Shown one piece after another: positions 1 through 9,231 of a stretch of DNA of 64,000 bases (its first letter is position 1; each line of letters starts with the position of its first letter). A program made the position numbers and the translations under genes. The notes beneath the pieces were generated by a model. It searched no databases. It was given only the letters and a program-made list of their open reading frames with translations, and was not told the origin of the DNA. The stretch is from Alteromonas antoniana (GTDB lineage Bacteria > Pseudomonadota > Gammaproteobacteria > Enterobacterales > Alteromonadaceae), in NCBI RefSeq assembly GCF_019249295.1, contig NZ_JAESDH010000002.1:186001-250000 (forward strand), given 5' to 3'.

Positions 1-506
<506 letters not shown>

Positions 507-526
507 ACACCCTCCTGTGTATCCTG

Positions 527-561
527 AAAAAATGCCACGCCGGTTAACAACCCGCGCGGCA
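527..561 (-). terminator. Terminator-like hairpin between liuA and liuB
   Basis: Read on the minus strand, TGCCGCGCGGG (551-561) can pair with CCGGCGTGGCA (533-543) around a 7-nt loop, with one G-T wobble and one mismatch. Six T residues follow at once (527-532). This is the form of a Rho-independent terminator, but it lies inside the liu operon. It may act as a partial terminator that lowers liuB relative to liuA. Confidence 0.6.
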
Positions 562-584
562 CCCTGAGTATTAACATGTCACCG

Positions 585-1754
585 TTATTCAGATTCTTTG
601 AAAAGCTCGCGTCCGATCAGCATGCGGCGAATTTCAGACGTACCTGCGCCAATTTCATACAGTTTGGCATCTCGTAAGAGGCGACCGGTCGGGTATTCGT
701 TGATATAGCCATTACCGCCTAATAGCTGAATGGCATCCAGCGCCATCTTAGTGGCCAGTTCGGCAGAATATAGAATAGCGCCAGCGGCATCTTTACGCGT
801 GGTTTCCCCGCGGTCGCAGGACTTCGCTACGGCATAGACGTAGGCGCGAGCGGCGTTCATCTGCGTGTACATGTCGGCCACTTTACCCTGAACCAGCTGG
901 AACTGACCAATAGACTGACCAAACTGCTCGCGATCATGAATGTAAGGCACTACCACATCCATGCAGGCTTGCATAATTCCCAGTGGACCACCTGACAACA
1001 CCAGGCGCTCATAATCGAGGCCACTCATCAGTACTCTGACACCGGCTCCGACACCGCCAAGTATGTTTTCTTCAGGCACTTCACAGTCTTCGAAAACCAG
1101 TTCACAGGTATTGGATGAACGCATGCCTAACTTGTCGAGCTTCTGTGCGCGGCTGAAACCCGGATAATCACGTTCTACGATAAATGCCGTAATCCCTTTA
1201 GGGCCGGCTGCAACGTCGGTTTTTGCATAAATAACGAACGTATGCGCATCAGGACCGTTAGTGATCCACATCTTGTTGCCATTAAGAATGTACTTGTCAC
1301 CACGCTTTTCGGCTTTCAATTTCATACTGACAACGTCAGAGCCTGCATTTGGCTCACTCATCGCCAGTGCACCGATATGCTCACCGGATACCAGTTTTGG
1401 CAGGTATTTTTCCCGCTGGGCTTCAGTACCGTTGCGGTAAATTTGATTTACGCACAAGTTCGAGTGCGCACCATAGCTAAGACCGATACCGGCAGAGGCG
1501 CGACTGACTTCTTCCATAGCCACAGTATGTGCCAGATAGCCCATATCTGAGCCGCCATACTGTTCTGATACGGTGACACCAAGCAGCCCCATTTCGCCAA
1601 GTTTTGGCCATAGCTCATTGGGGAAATTGTTAGCTTCGTCAGCCTTTTCAGCCAGCGGTGCAATTTCATTTTGCGCGAATTGATACACGTGATCGCGCAG
1701 CATATCGATATCTTCGCCAAGGCCGAAGTTCAGTGTAGGGTAGGGAGTATTCAT
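585..1754 (-). CDS. liuA: Isovaleryl-CoA dehydrogenase
   Basis: Acyl-CoA dehydrogenase of 389 aa that oxidises isovaleryl-CoA to 3-methylcrotonyl-CoA using FAD, passing electrons to ETF. Visible motifs are the FAD/substrate segment [13 protein letters not shown], the [10 protein letters not shown] loop, and [11 protein letters not shown] with Glu249 at the catalytic-base position typical of isovaleryl-CoA dehydrogenases rather than short-chain enzymes. The C-terminus has [19 protein letters not shown] and [19 protein letters not shown] chose ATG 1754 because it has AAGGAAAA upstream and overlaps the liuR stop as ATGA; the in-frame extension to 1796 runs into liuR. Position between liuR and liuB confirms the leucine/isovalerate pathway. 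Confidence 0.96.
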   Translation of the reverse strand: MNTPYPTLNFGLGEDIDMLRDHVYQFAQNEIAPLAEKADEANNFPNELWPKLGEMGLLGVTVSEQYGGSDMGYLAHTVAMEEVSRASAGIGLSYGAHSNLCVNQIYRNGTEAQREKYLPKLVSGEHIGALAMSEPNAGSDVVSMKLKAEKRGDKYILNGNKMWITNGPDAHTFVIYAKTDVAAGPKGITAFIVERDYPGFSRAQKLDKLGMRSSNTCELVFEDCEVPEENILGGVGAGVRVLMSGLDYERLVLSGGPLGIMQACMDVVVPYIHDREQFGQSIGQFQLVQGKVADMYTQMNAARAYVYAVAKSCDRGETTRKDAAGAILYSAELATKMALDAIQLLGGNGYINEYPTGRLLRDAKLYEIGAGTSEIRRMLIGRELFKESE

Positions 1755-2158
1755 GCAAGTTTTCCTTTTTTGATCTCTGCCAGTTCTTCGCGGCAACGGG
1801 CTTCCACTTCATCTAACTCGTTCATTAGCATCTGGATGTCTTCGAGTTGTTGATGCAGTACGGCCCGTTTTTGTTCGGTAAGTTCCAGCATCGTTTCAAG
1901 CTGGGCGGCGGAATTGTTGTGGGTGTCATACAGTTCAAACAGGGTTTTCACTTCTGCCAGCGAGAAGCCCAACCTCTTACCACGTAAAATAAGCTTTAAC
2001 CTTACCCGGTCTTTGTTACAGTAAATTCGGTTCTGGCCAGTTCGTTTGGGACTCATCAGTCCCTGCTCCTCGTAAAAACGAATGGAGCGCGGCGTGATAT
2101 CAAACTCACGGGCCAGTTCGCCGATGGTATAGGTTGATTCATTGTTATGGTCGGTCAT
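1751..2158 (-). CDS. liuR: MerR-family regulator of branched-chain amino acid catabolism
   Basis: DNA-binding regulator of 135 aa. Residues 10-75 form a MerR winged helix ([20 protein letters not shown], then [17 protein letters not shown]), followed by a long dimerisation helix at about 80-130. No cysteine cluster of the metal-sensing MerR type is seen, which fits the LiuR group. It is the first gene of liuRAB and overlaps liuA by 4 nt (ATGA), so translation is probably coupled. Two LiuR-like palindromes lie upstream at 2254-2291, suggesting autoregulation. In relatives LiuR responds to branched-chain catabolic intermediates; that ligand role is known for the family, not shown here. Confidence 0.92.
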   Translation of the reverse strand: MTDHNNESTYTIGELAREFDITPRSIRFYEEQGLMSPKRTGQNRIYCNKDRVRLKLILRGKRLGFSLAEVKTLFELYDTHNNSAAQLETMLELTEQKRAVLHQQLEDIQMLMNELDEVEARCREELAEIKKGKLA

Positions 2159-2253
2159 TTCACATACCTTGTGATGTACACCCAGTCGTTACCCGGTTTA
2201 CGTGCGCTTGCTGGCTAAAAACCAGAGAAGCGTTGACACGCAATGTCTTCAGG

Positions 2254-2291
2254 TTTACGTTAACGTTAATTACAATTTACGTAAAGGTAAA
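2254..2291. promoter_or_regulatory. Two LiuR-like operator boxes
   Basis: The gap between divergent liuR and the thiolase gene holds two similar AT-rich palindromes: TTTACGTTAACGTTAA (2254-2269, centred on GTTAAC) and TTTACGTAAAGGTAAA (2276-2291). Their centres are 22 bp apart, so they lie on the same DNA face. The TTTACGT core matches my recollection of the gammaproteobacterial LiuR motif. They could control liuRAB and also the divergent thiolase. Confidence 0.6.
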
Positions 2292-2428
2292 GTAACATTT
2301 TGCTAACGTCAATCCATGACAGCGGAATGATGCACTTACCACCAAAGTATTGTGTTTAATTTTGTATACGCGCAGTACGCTAAGAACAGCGGTATCCCGA
2401 GAATACAGTGAACAGAGGCTTACACATT

Positions 2429-3604
2429 ATGAGTAACGAATCGGTAGTAATAGTAGCGGCAAAGCGCACCCCCATGGGCGGATTCAACGGCAGTTTGTCG
2501 GCGGTTCCCGCGACAGAGTTAGGGGCGGTTGCCATCAAGGCAGCGTGTGAAGAATTTGACGTGTCAAACGTTGATGAAGTGATTATGGGCTGCGTATTGC
2601 CAGCCGGACTGGGCCAGTCTCCTGCTCGTCAGGCATCACTCAAAGCCGAATTGCCATTGAGTGCCGGCGTCACCACCATCAATAAGGTATGTGGCTCAGG
2701 TTTAAAGGCGGTCATGCTGGCACATGATCTTATCAAGGCAGGCAGTGCAGAGGTTGTCGTTGCCGGTGGTATGGAAAGCATGAGCAACGCGCCATATATG
2801 TTACCGAAAGCGCGAACGGGTTATCGTATGGGTCATGGTCAGGTGCTCGATCATATGATGCTGGATGGTCTTGAAAACGCTTATGACGGCAAAGCCATGG
2901 GATGTTTCGCACAGGATACTGCAGATGATGAAGGTATCACGCGAGGTCAGATGGATGAGTTTGCATTAAGCTCATTGTCTAAAGCTAACGAGGCTATCAA
3001 TAGTGGTGCCTTTGGCAATGAAATTGTGTCTGTTACCATTTCAGGCCGTAAAGGTGACGTGGTTGTCGATACAGACGAGGGGCCGGGGTCTGCCCGCCCG
3101 GATAAAATCCCCAGCCTGCGTCCGGCGTTTAAGAAAGACGGTACCGTCACAGCGGCAAACTCCAGTTCGATTTCTGATGGCGCAGCAGCGTTACTGGTAA
3201 TGAGTGAGTCCAAAGCGGCATCTCTAGGTATGACGCCGCTGGCGAAGGTTGTGGCGCATGCTACCAATTCTATCAAGCCGGAAGATTTCACAGTCGCTCC
3301 GGTCGGCGCAGTCGAAAAAGTCCTGGAGAAAGCAGGCTGGTCGAAGGATGAAGTCGATCTTTTCGAGATCAACGAAGCCTTTGCGATGGTCACCATGTTG
3401 GCTATTCGTAAGCTGGGTCTTGATGAAAGTAAAGTAAACATCCATGGCGGCGCCTGTGCACTTGGTCATCCAATTGGAGCCTCTGGTGCACGTATTCTGG
3501 TTACATTGCTTCATGCCCTTAAAAACGAAGGTAAGAAAAAAGGAATTGCTACCCTGTGCATCGGTGGCGGTGAAGGGGTCGCACTGGCAGTGGAAATGTT
3601 GTAA
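2429..3604 (+). CDS. atoB: Acetyl-CoA C-acetyltransferase (thiolase)
   Basis: Thiolase of 391 aa that interconverts acetoacetyl-CoA and two acetyl-CoA. The acylated nucleophile is Cys88 in NKVCGSGLKA; the C-terminal catalytic features CALGHPIGASGAR and CIGGGEG are intact. Length matches the biosynthetic/AtoB type rather than the longer FadA type. ATG 2429 is preferred (GAGG 10 nt upstream) over an in-frame GTG at 2408. It is divergent from liuR across the LiuR-like boxes. Leucine degradation ends in acetoacetate and acetyl-CoA, so a thiolase here makes metabolic sense. Substrate chain length cannot be fixed from sequence alone. Confidence 0.93.
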   Translation: MSNESVVIVAAKRTPMGGFNGSLSAVPATELGAVAIKAACEEFDVSNVDEVIMGCVLPAGLGQSPARQASLKAELPLSAGVTTINKVCGSGLKAVMLAHDLIKAGSAEVVVAGGMESMSNAPYMLPKARTGYRMGHGQVLDHMMLDGLENAYDGKAMGCFAQDTADDEGITRGQMDEFALSSLSKANEAINSGAFGNEIVSVTISGRKGDVVVDTDEGPGSARPDKIPSLRPAFKKDGTVTAANSSSISDGAAALLVMSESKAASLGMTPLAKVVAHATNSIKPEDFTVAPVGAVEKVLEKAGWSKDEVDLFEINEAFAMVTMLAIRKLGLDESKVNIHGGACALGHPIGASGARILVTLLHALKNEGKKKGIATLCIGGGEGVALAVEML

Positions 3605-3643
3605 GCAGAATTCTACTGGGCATAGCGTCCTTTTTTACGCACA

Positions 3644-3674
3644 ATGGCACCCTAAACGGGTGCCATATTTTTTT
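3644..3674 (+). terminator. Rho-independent terminator of the thiolase gene
   Basis: A perfect 9-bp stem ATGGCACCC / GGGTGCCAT with a 5-nt loop is followed by a run of seven T. It lies 40 bp after the thiolase stop. Confidence 0.9.
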
Positions 3675-3688
3675 GGAGTGAAGTATCA

Positions 3689-4519
3689 ATGCGGGTAAGT
3701 AACGGGAGCCTATTCCTGGTAATACTGAGTATTTTACTCACGGTTGTATCCTTACCGGTACGCAGTGAAGACGCTATACAGCTCAATGTGCCGTACCGCG
3801 CCTTGCTCGAGCTTCCCGTCAGCGGCGCGGATGCGTCCATACACTACGGTGACGACCCGTTACAGGTGATTTATCAGTATGGTGAGATAAGTGAAATGCA
3901 CACTGCGGTAGTGTTTGTACACGGTGGCTGCTGGTTAAATGCCTATGATATCAGTCACAGCGAAGGGTGGATGACTCACCTTGCGAAAGCAGGAATGACC
4001 GTGTTTGGCGTGGAGTACCGGCGAACCGGAGACGAAGGCGGTGGCTGGCCTGGCTCACGTGATGATATTATCGCGGCGCTGAATAAACTCCATGCGCACT
4101 TCACTGCAACTACTTTTCCGAAATACCTGGTGGTGGCCGGACACTCTGCAGGGGGGCATCTGGCATTGTTAGCCAGTGAATCAGCAAAACTCGAAGCAGA
4201 TAACATTATCGGCCTTGCCGCCATCACTGACATCGCTGGCTATGCTCAGGGGACAAACAGTTGTCAGCAGGCAACGCCTGCGTTTATGGGGGGACACCCT
4301 TCAGAAATACCTGAAGCGTACCGGGAGGCACAGCCTGTTATAAACCGGATGGCAGGGAAGGTGGTGTTAATGCAGGGAACCGCAGATGCCATCGTGCCTG
4401 TCTCCCACGCCTCTCTGGAGCAAAGCGAGCAGGTAGTGATCGAGGGCGCAGGTCATTTTGACTGGTTATATCCCGGTTCGATAGCGTTTAATGAATTTTT
4501 AAAACAGGTTAAGCCGTAG
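3689..4519 (+). CDS. Exported alpha/beta hydrolase, kynurenine formamidase-like
   Basis: Alpha/beta-hydrolase of 276 aa. HGGCW (oxyanion loop), GHSAGGHL (nucleophile Ser), GTADAIVP (acid Asp) and GAGHFDW (His) give a complete triad. The HGGxW form and the kynU gene 2 bp downstream suggest N-formylkynurenine formamidase, the step just before kynureninase. Oddly, the first 25 or so residues look like a Sec signal peptide (hydrophobic SLFLVILSILLTVVSLPV, then RSED), whereas known formamidases of this type are cytosolic. ATG 3689 has GGAGTG upstream. Hydrolase fold is sure; substrate is inferred, and another exported esterase remains possible. Confidence 0.75.
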   Translation: MRVSNGSLFLVILSILLTVVSLPVRSEDAIQLNVPYRALLELPVSGADASIHYGDDPLQVIYQYGEISEMHTAVVFVHGGCWLNAYDISHSEGWMTHLAKAGMTVFGVEYRRTGDEGGGWPGSRDDIIAALNKLHAHFTATTFPKYLVVAGHSAGGHLALLASESAKLEADNIIGLAAITDIAGYAQGTNSCQQATPAFMGGHPSEIPEAYREAQPVINRMAGKVVLMQGTADAIVPVSHASLEQSEQVVIEGAGHFDWLYPGSIAFNEFLKQVKP

Positions 4520-4521
4520 TT

Positions 4522-5754
4522 ATGCAAATAAAGCAACATGCTCTTACGCTTGATAAGCAGGATCCGTTAGGTGACAAAAAAGCGTTATTCGTACTGCCGG
4601 AGAATGTCATTTATCTTGATGGTAATTCACTGGGTGCGATGCCCCTGGCCGCGCAGCAGCGGGCAGAATCGGTGGTGCGGGAGCAATGGGGAAACGGGCT
4701 GATAACTTCATGGAATCAACATAACTGGATTGGACTTCCGCAGCGGGTAGGCGACAGGATCGGGGCGTTGGTGGGCGCAGCACAGGGACAGGTGGTTTGC
4801 TGTGATTCCATTTCCGTCAACCTCTTTAAAGTGTTGAGTGCGGCGTTAAAAATGCGCCCGGAACGACAAGTTATTGCTACGACAAAGGATAATTTTCCTA
4901 CCGATATCTACATGGCGGAAGGCCTGATTTCCTTACTTGGTGACAGCCATGAGCTGACATTTATTGACGAGCAGAATATTGCTGATGCCTTGCATGAAGA
5001 CATTGCAGTACTGATGCTTACGCAGGTGAATTTTCGTACCGGTTATCGTCAGAATATGGAGGCGATAACCCGGGCTGCGCATGATAAAGGGATCCTCGTT
5101 GTCTGGGACCTGGCTCACAGTGCAGGCGCTTTTGAAGTCGCGCTTGATGCCTGTCAGGCTGATTTTGCAGTAGGTTGTACCTATAAATACCTGAATGGTG
5201 GCCCGGGTGCGCCGGCATTTATCTATGTTGCAAGCCGCCACCAGCAGGATTATGTCCAGCCGCTCAGTGGCTGGATGGGGCACGCCAGCCCGTTTGCGTT
5301 TGACCCTCACTACCAGCCTGCTGACGGTGTAAGCCAGAATTTATCGGGCACACCGGGGGTGGTCGGAATGAGTATTCTGGACGCCTCGCTGGATGTATTT
5401 GAAGGCACCGACCTGGCTGAAATAAGAAACAAGTCCGTGGCATTGATGGACTGGTTCAGTCAGTGTCTTAAAACGTACGAGCTCGACACCGAGCTGGAGT
5501 GCTGCTCACCGCCTGTTGATGTGCGTGGCAGTCAACTGGCATTTCGTCATCCTGAGGCTTATGCTATTTGTCAGGCCTGGATAGCTGAGGGCGTTATTGC
5601 CGATTTTCGTGCACCGGATATCCTGCGTATTGGCTTTGCGCCGCTGTATTTGTCCTTCGGCGATATTGCCGAGGCGGTCAGTCGTCTGCATGACGTTATG
5701 CAAAACAAAACCTATTTGCAGCCAACGTTTCAGCAAAAACAGACCGTCACCTGA
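4522..5754 (+). CDS. kynU: Kynureninase
   Basis: PLP-dependent hydrolase of 410 aa that cleaves L-kynurenine (or 3-hydroxykynurenine) to anthranilate (or hydroxyanthranilate) and alanine. Motifs include YLDGNSLGAMP near residue 30, WDLAHSAGAFEV, and GCTYKYLNGGPGAPAF with Lys222 as the PLP Schiff-base lysine. C-terminal RAPDILRIGFAPLYLSFGD is typical of the family. It starts 2 bp after the formamidase-like gene, forming a two-gene tryptophan-catabolic unit. No tryptophan 2,3-dioxygenase gene is in the window. Confidence 0.96.
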   Translation: MQIKQHALTLDKQDPLGDKKALFVLPENVIYLDGNSLGAMPLAAQQRAESVVREQWGNGLITSWNQHNWIGLPQRVGDRIGALVGAAQGQVVCCDSISVNLFKVLSAALKMRPERQVIATTKDNFPTDIYMAEGLISLLGDSHELTFIDEQNIADALHEDIAVLMLTQVNFRTGYRQNMEAITRAAHDKGILVVWDLAHSAGAFEVALDACQADFAVGCTYKYLNGGPGAPAFIYVASRHQQDYVQPLSGWMGHASPFAFDPHYQPADGVSQNLSGTPGVVGMSILDASLDVFEGTDLAEIRNKSVALMDWFSQCLKTYELDTELECCSPPVDVRGSQLAFRHPEAYAICQAWIAEGVIADFRAPDILRIGFAPLYLSFGDIAEAVSRLHDVMQNKTYLQPTFQQKQTVT

Positions 5755-5884
5755 GCGCAAAACCTTTCATATAAGCCAGCTGTTTTATCGGCTCGCATTC
5801 TCTTAATTACGTTGCACATTCAGTGAAGCGTTTTGTTGCAAATCATTCTCATTGGCGAGATACTGTGAACGATTTTTTCTATTT

Positions 5885-7309
5885 ATGACAAGGCGTTATC
5901 TGATTTTGTTAAGCTTTTTCCGTTTCCTTTCTCTGCCTGTCCTGCTGGTTATCAGTGTATTCGCTTGGGCACAGCAAGAAACCATCAATTACTGTATTGA
6001 TCCGAACTGGGCGCCGTACGAAGCGTTGAGAAACGGCGAGCATATTGGTATTTCTCGCGATTATCTCGACAGAATAGAAAAGCGGACGGATTTTGATTTC
6101 CAACTGGTGCCCACTGATTCTCTTGAGCAATCGCTCACGTTTGTTCGCGAAGGGCAGTGCCAGATGCTCACAATGCTTAACACCAGCCCCTCACGCGCCA
6201 CATATCTGGATTTTTCAATACCTTATTTTGAGGCGCCAAACGTACTGGTGGCGAAAAAAGGCAGCGCAATGGTGCAGGGTTTACAGGCTGTTCAGGATGA
6301 ATTAGTCGGCGTTATTGAAGGGTATCGTCATGCAGAATACCTGGCGCGGAATTATCCCGAGGTCAGAGTGAAAACTGTAGAGAGCGAGGCTCGCGGACTC
6401 GTTCGCCTGTCCCGAGGTGAATTTGATCTGATGATTGGATCTTTGCTGAGTGTCTATTCAGGTATTAACAGTATGAAACTCGATGACCTGGTTATTGTGG
6501 GCTATGCCGAGCCCTATGATTCACTGAGCTTTGCAGTGACTAAAAATATGAGCGACAAGCTACTGCCTCTGATGAACGATCAAATTCGCAAGTTTCCTGA
6601 GCATCAGAAAGTGGAGATTTATAAACGCTGGAGTAATGTAAAAAGCGTTGATGATACCGATGTGCTGAAGCCGTTTCTGATTGTGTTGGTTGTCGCGCTT
6701 ATAGGTTTTGGAATCATACTAAGAAAGCGGGTTGTTGGCAGCTATACACAACAACTGAAACAGAAGAGTAAGGAAATAGAGTCGCTACAGGGAGCGTTGC
6801 TAGAGAAGAACCGCACACTCGAGTTCTTATCTAATCACGATGCCCTGACCGGACTCTATAATCGCAACCATGTCATGCACCGTGCAGAAGAAGAGGTATC
6901 CCGCTTTCAGCGCTTTCATACTCCGCCCAGTCTGATCATCGCCGAAATTGATAATCTGTCGGAATTACATGCTGCTTATGGTGCTAAAAATACAGATGAT
7001 ATATTAAAGACCGTAGCAGGTGTGTGTTTAAGTACAGTGCGGGAGGTTGATGTAGTGGCGCGCTGGAGCGGTGAGCAATTTCTGATTTTATGCCCGCAAA
7101 CGGACATTGCGTCAGCGGAAATACTTGCACAGCGGTTATTAAAAGCGATGGCAGAAAATGACGAGCTTTGTGCCAGACAACCTAATACGGCGGTGGGAAT
7201 CGGGGTGCTGCGTGACAATGAGTCATTCACTGACTGGTTCGACAGAACGGCGAAAGCCCTGTACCAGTCAAAGCGGTTGGGGTATGGCGTAGCGTGCACT
7301 GCGGAATAA
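5885..7309 (+). CDS. Membrane diguanylate cyclase with periplasmic solute-binding sensor
   Basis: Predicted c-di-GMP synthase of 474 aa. A signal anchor (residues 1-30) precedes a periplasmic SBP_bac_3-type domain (about 35-255, beginning INYCIDPNWAPYEALRNGEHIGI) that likely senses a small polar ligand. One membrane helix (PFLIVLVVALIGFGIIL) and a short coiled coil lead to a GGDEF domain (DALTGLYNRNHVM onward). The signature reads SGEQF instead of GGDEF. The metal Asp (AEIDNL) and the third-position Glu are kept, so activity is possible. I chose ATG 5885 because it gives a clean signal peptide; TTG 5852 is an alternative, and neither has a good Shine-Dalgarno. Monocistronic. Confidence 0.85.
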   Translation: MTRRYLILLSFFRFLSLPVLLVISVFAWAQQETINYCIDPNWAPYEALRNGEHIGISRDYLDRIEKRTDFDFQLVPTDSLEQSLTFVREGQCQMLTMLNTSPSRATYLDFSIPYFEAPNVLVAKKGSAMVQGLQAVQDELVGVIEGYRHAEYLARNYPEVRVKTVESEARGLVRLSRGEFDLMIGSLLSVYSGINSMKLDDLVIVGYAEPYDSLSFAVTKNMSDKLLPLMNDQIRKFPEHQKVEIYKRWSNVKSVDDTDVLKPFLIVLVVALIGFGIILRKRVVGSYTQQLKQKSKEIESLQGALLEKNRTLEFLSNHDALTGLYNRNHVMHRAEEEVSRFQRFHTPPSLIIAEIDNLSELHAAYGAKNTDDILKTVAGVCLSTVREVDVVARWSGEQFLILCPQTDIASAEILAQRLLKAMAENDELCARQPNTAVGIGVLRDNESFTDWFDRTAKALYQSKRLGYGVACTAE

Positions 7310-7483
7310 GTCCGGACGATAAATGCAGCAGTGTGCAGCGAGGAGTTAAGGCCTGACATTCTTGCCAGGCGCTACCAATGCATTGCAGGCGCAGTGAAGT
7401 TGAAGCCGGTACAGTCAAATAGAGGCCGGTGTGACGGAATATAACGGTAGACTGATTGCCGACAGTGCCTCTTGCTTACAATG

Positions 7484-9154
7484 TCAGGATGTCATTGGTT
7501 CATGATGCCACTGATGTGACTCGTACCTGACCAGCGAACGGTCATACTCTCGCTCTGAGCGCCAGTTTCGGTTGTTCAGCTTCACTGCCACACCGGCATA
7601 GAGCCGTTTGTTGGCGATAAGCTTAATGTCATTCTGATAGTTGTCTTTTGCCGATTTCATTTCCAGCGCTTTTTCTTCTATCCAGCTTAGTAGCGCGGCT
7701 TCGTTTTTCAGCAATTCAAGCGCTTCGTTGACTTTCCCGCGCATTTCTTTAGGAATAATTTTGGATTTGATGTAATCAATTTTTTCTTTGTGGCGCAGGT
7801 TGTTTTCTCTTAGCTGTTTTAACAGTTCATCGAGGTTATCTTTACGCTCAATTATCAGATTGAAGCCAGGTGAAAAGTCTACTTTCAGCGTGCTGCCGGA
7901 TACCGCTCCCAAGGTACCTGCAACAATCGCTGACTGGCTGACAATATCACAGGCAAACAGGTTACCCTGCGGATTATCAATTTGTCCGACAATAACCGCG
8001 CCGCCGCAGCGCAAACGGCTGTAAGCCAGTTGCCTGCCCACAGTAATATTACCAGAGCACTGTATATCCAGGCCCTGACCGTGCTGAACATGCACGTTGC
8101 CGGCGGCAATTAACTGACAGCTGTAATCGCTCTGGTTGTCATTGACTTTGCCCATGGCGCCTTCAGTGATAATAATGTCGCCACCGGATTCGATTCTGGC
8201 GGACTCTACGAAGCCGTTAACCGTGACATCGCCAGCCGCCTTAATAATCATTTTTTCTGTGACATCGCCGTTCACCAATACCGCGCCGTCATAGTTTACA
8301 TGGCCTGAACCTACGTTGACGCCGCTACAGATGTAGGTGTCATCGATATTCATAGTCAGATCCTGATACTTTGGCATTCCGGCAATAGTGGATATCAGCA
8401 GGTTTTCGTCATGGTCGCTGACTCGCGTACCTGAGCCCATTTTAAAATGTAACCACTCTCCGGCTTTGGCAGGCATCACATTACCACGAACATCAAAACC
8501 GCTACGCCCCTTACTGGGCGAGGATCTGCGTAATACTTCTGTGTTTGCCTTTACACAGATCACTTCACCGAGGTTTCGCATGTCTACCCGGCTACCGTCG
8601 CTGCTTTGTGGTCGTAACACACGTTCAAGTGCATTGGGAACGAGCGGTACGAAACGCGATGATTTTCCATCCCGTGGCGGAAGGCCAAGGGCGATGACGC
8701 CTTCGACTACTGCGCCCGGAGGCGAATTTTTAGCTTCGATGAGCAGGTTCTGTATGCGCTTGATACCTACGCCCCGGCGAATTTTATTTTTCAGGGCAAG
8801 GTTTTTTATCGCCGTAGCTGAAGGCATCTTACCACCGTAGGGCGTGGTGAGTACCAGACTGGCTGACATCCCATCTTCGGGTATACGAAATTCCACTTCG
8901 GCATTACGGCGTTCACCCACCCGTTCGGTCACTTCGGTGGGGTCCTGGGTTTTATAATAGTGGTTTGCTTTATCGCAGGCTGACTTAACGGTGGACTCGG
9001 AAATATAGAGAGACTGAAACTCGCCCTCGGCAATGCGGTCAAAAAGTGCTTTTGAATTTAACTCGTTTTCGAACTCTGCCGGTTTGAGGGTGAGATCTAC
9101 ATAATTTTTTGAGTCATCGAAAGATACTGTTACGCCGTTCATTACATCATCCAT
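7484..9154 (-). CDS. DUF342 / FapA family polymer-forming-like protein
   Basis: Protein of 556 aa. An N-terminal alpha/beta region (about 1-200) carries FDVRGNVMPAKAGEW. The centre (about 260-400) has repeated short strands such as VLVNGDVTEKMIIKAAGDVTV and GNVHVQHGQGLDIQCSGNI, indicating a right-handed beta helix. A C-terminal coiled coil follows (about 420-520, rich in K/E/L). This is the FapA/DUF342 architecture. Some FapA proteins affect flagellar assembly or sugar-PTS localisation, but no flagellar or PTS genes are nearby, so no role is assigned. ATG 9154 lacks a clear ribosome site; ATG 9142 is an alternative. Confidence 0.8.
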   Translation of the reverse strand: MDDVMNGVTVSFDDSKNYVDLTLKPAEFENELNSKALFDRIAEGEFQSLYISESTVKSACDKANHYYKTQDPTEVTERVGERRNAEVEFRIPEDGMSASLVLTTPYGGKMPSATAIKNLALKNKIRRGVGIKRIQNLLIEAKNSPPGAVVEGVIALGLPPRDGKSSRFVPLVPNALERVLRPQSSDGSRVDMRNLGEVICVKANTEVLRRSSPSKGRSGFDVRGNVMPAKAGEWLHFKMGSGTRVSDHDENLLISTIAGMPKYQDLTMNIDDTYICSGVNVGSGHVNYDGAVLVNGDVTEKMIIKAAGDVTVNGFVESARIESGGDIIITEGAMGKVNDNQSDYSCQLIAAGNVHVQHGQGLDIQCSGNITVGRQLAYSRLRCGGAVIVGQIDNPQGNLFACDIVSQSAIVAGTLGAVSGSTLKVDFSPGFNLIIERKDNLDELLKQLRENNLRHKEKIDYIKSKIIPKEMRGKVNEALELLKNEAALLSWIEEKALEMKSAKDNYQNDIKLIANKRLYAGVAVKLNNRNWRSEREYDRSLVRYESHQWHHEPMTS

Positions 9155-9187
9155 TACCGGTCTATATTTGGGGTATCGGCTTACTTA

Positions 9188-9221
9188 CCACTGCCTTAAC
9201 TTTTATTTTATAAGGCAGTGG
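9188..9221 (-). terminator. Inverted repeat after sbcB
   Basis: A perfect 11-bp stem CCACTGCCTTA / TAAGGCAGTGG with a 12-nt A/T loop lies just downstream of the sbcB stop, before the DUF342 gene. There is no T-run after the stem on either strand, so it may be a weak terminator or an mRNA 3'-end stabiliser. Confidence 0.5.
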
Positions 9222-9231
9222 CACAGCGAGG

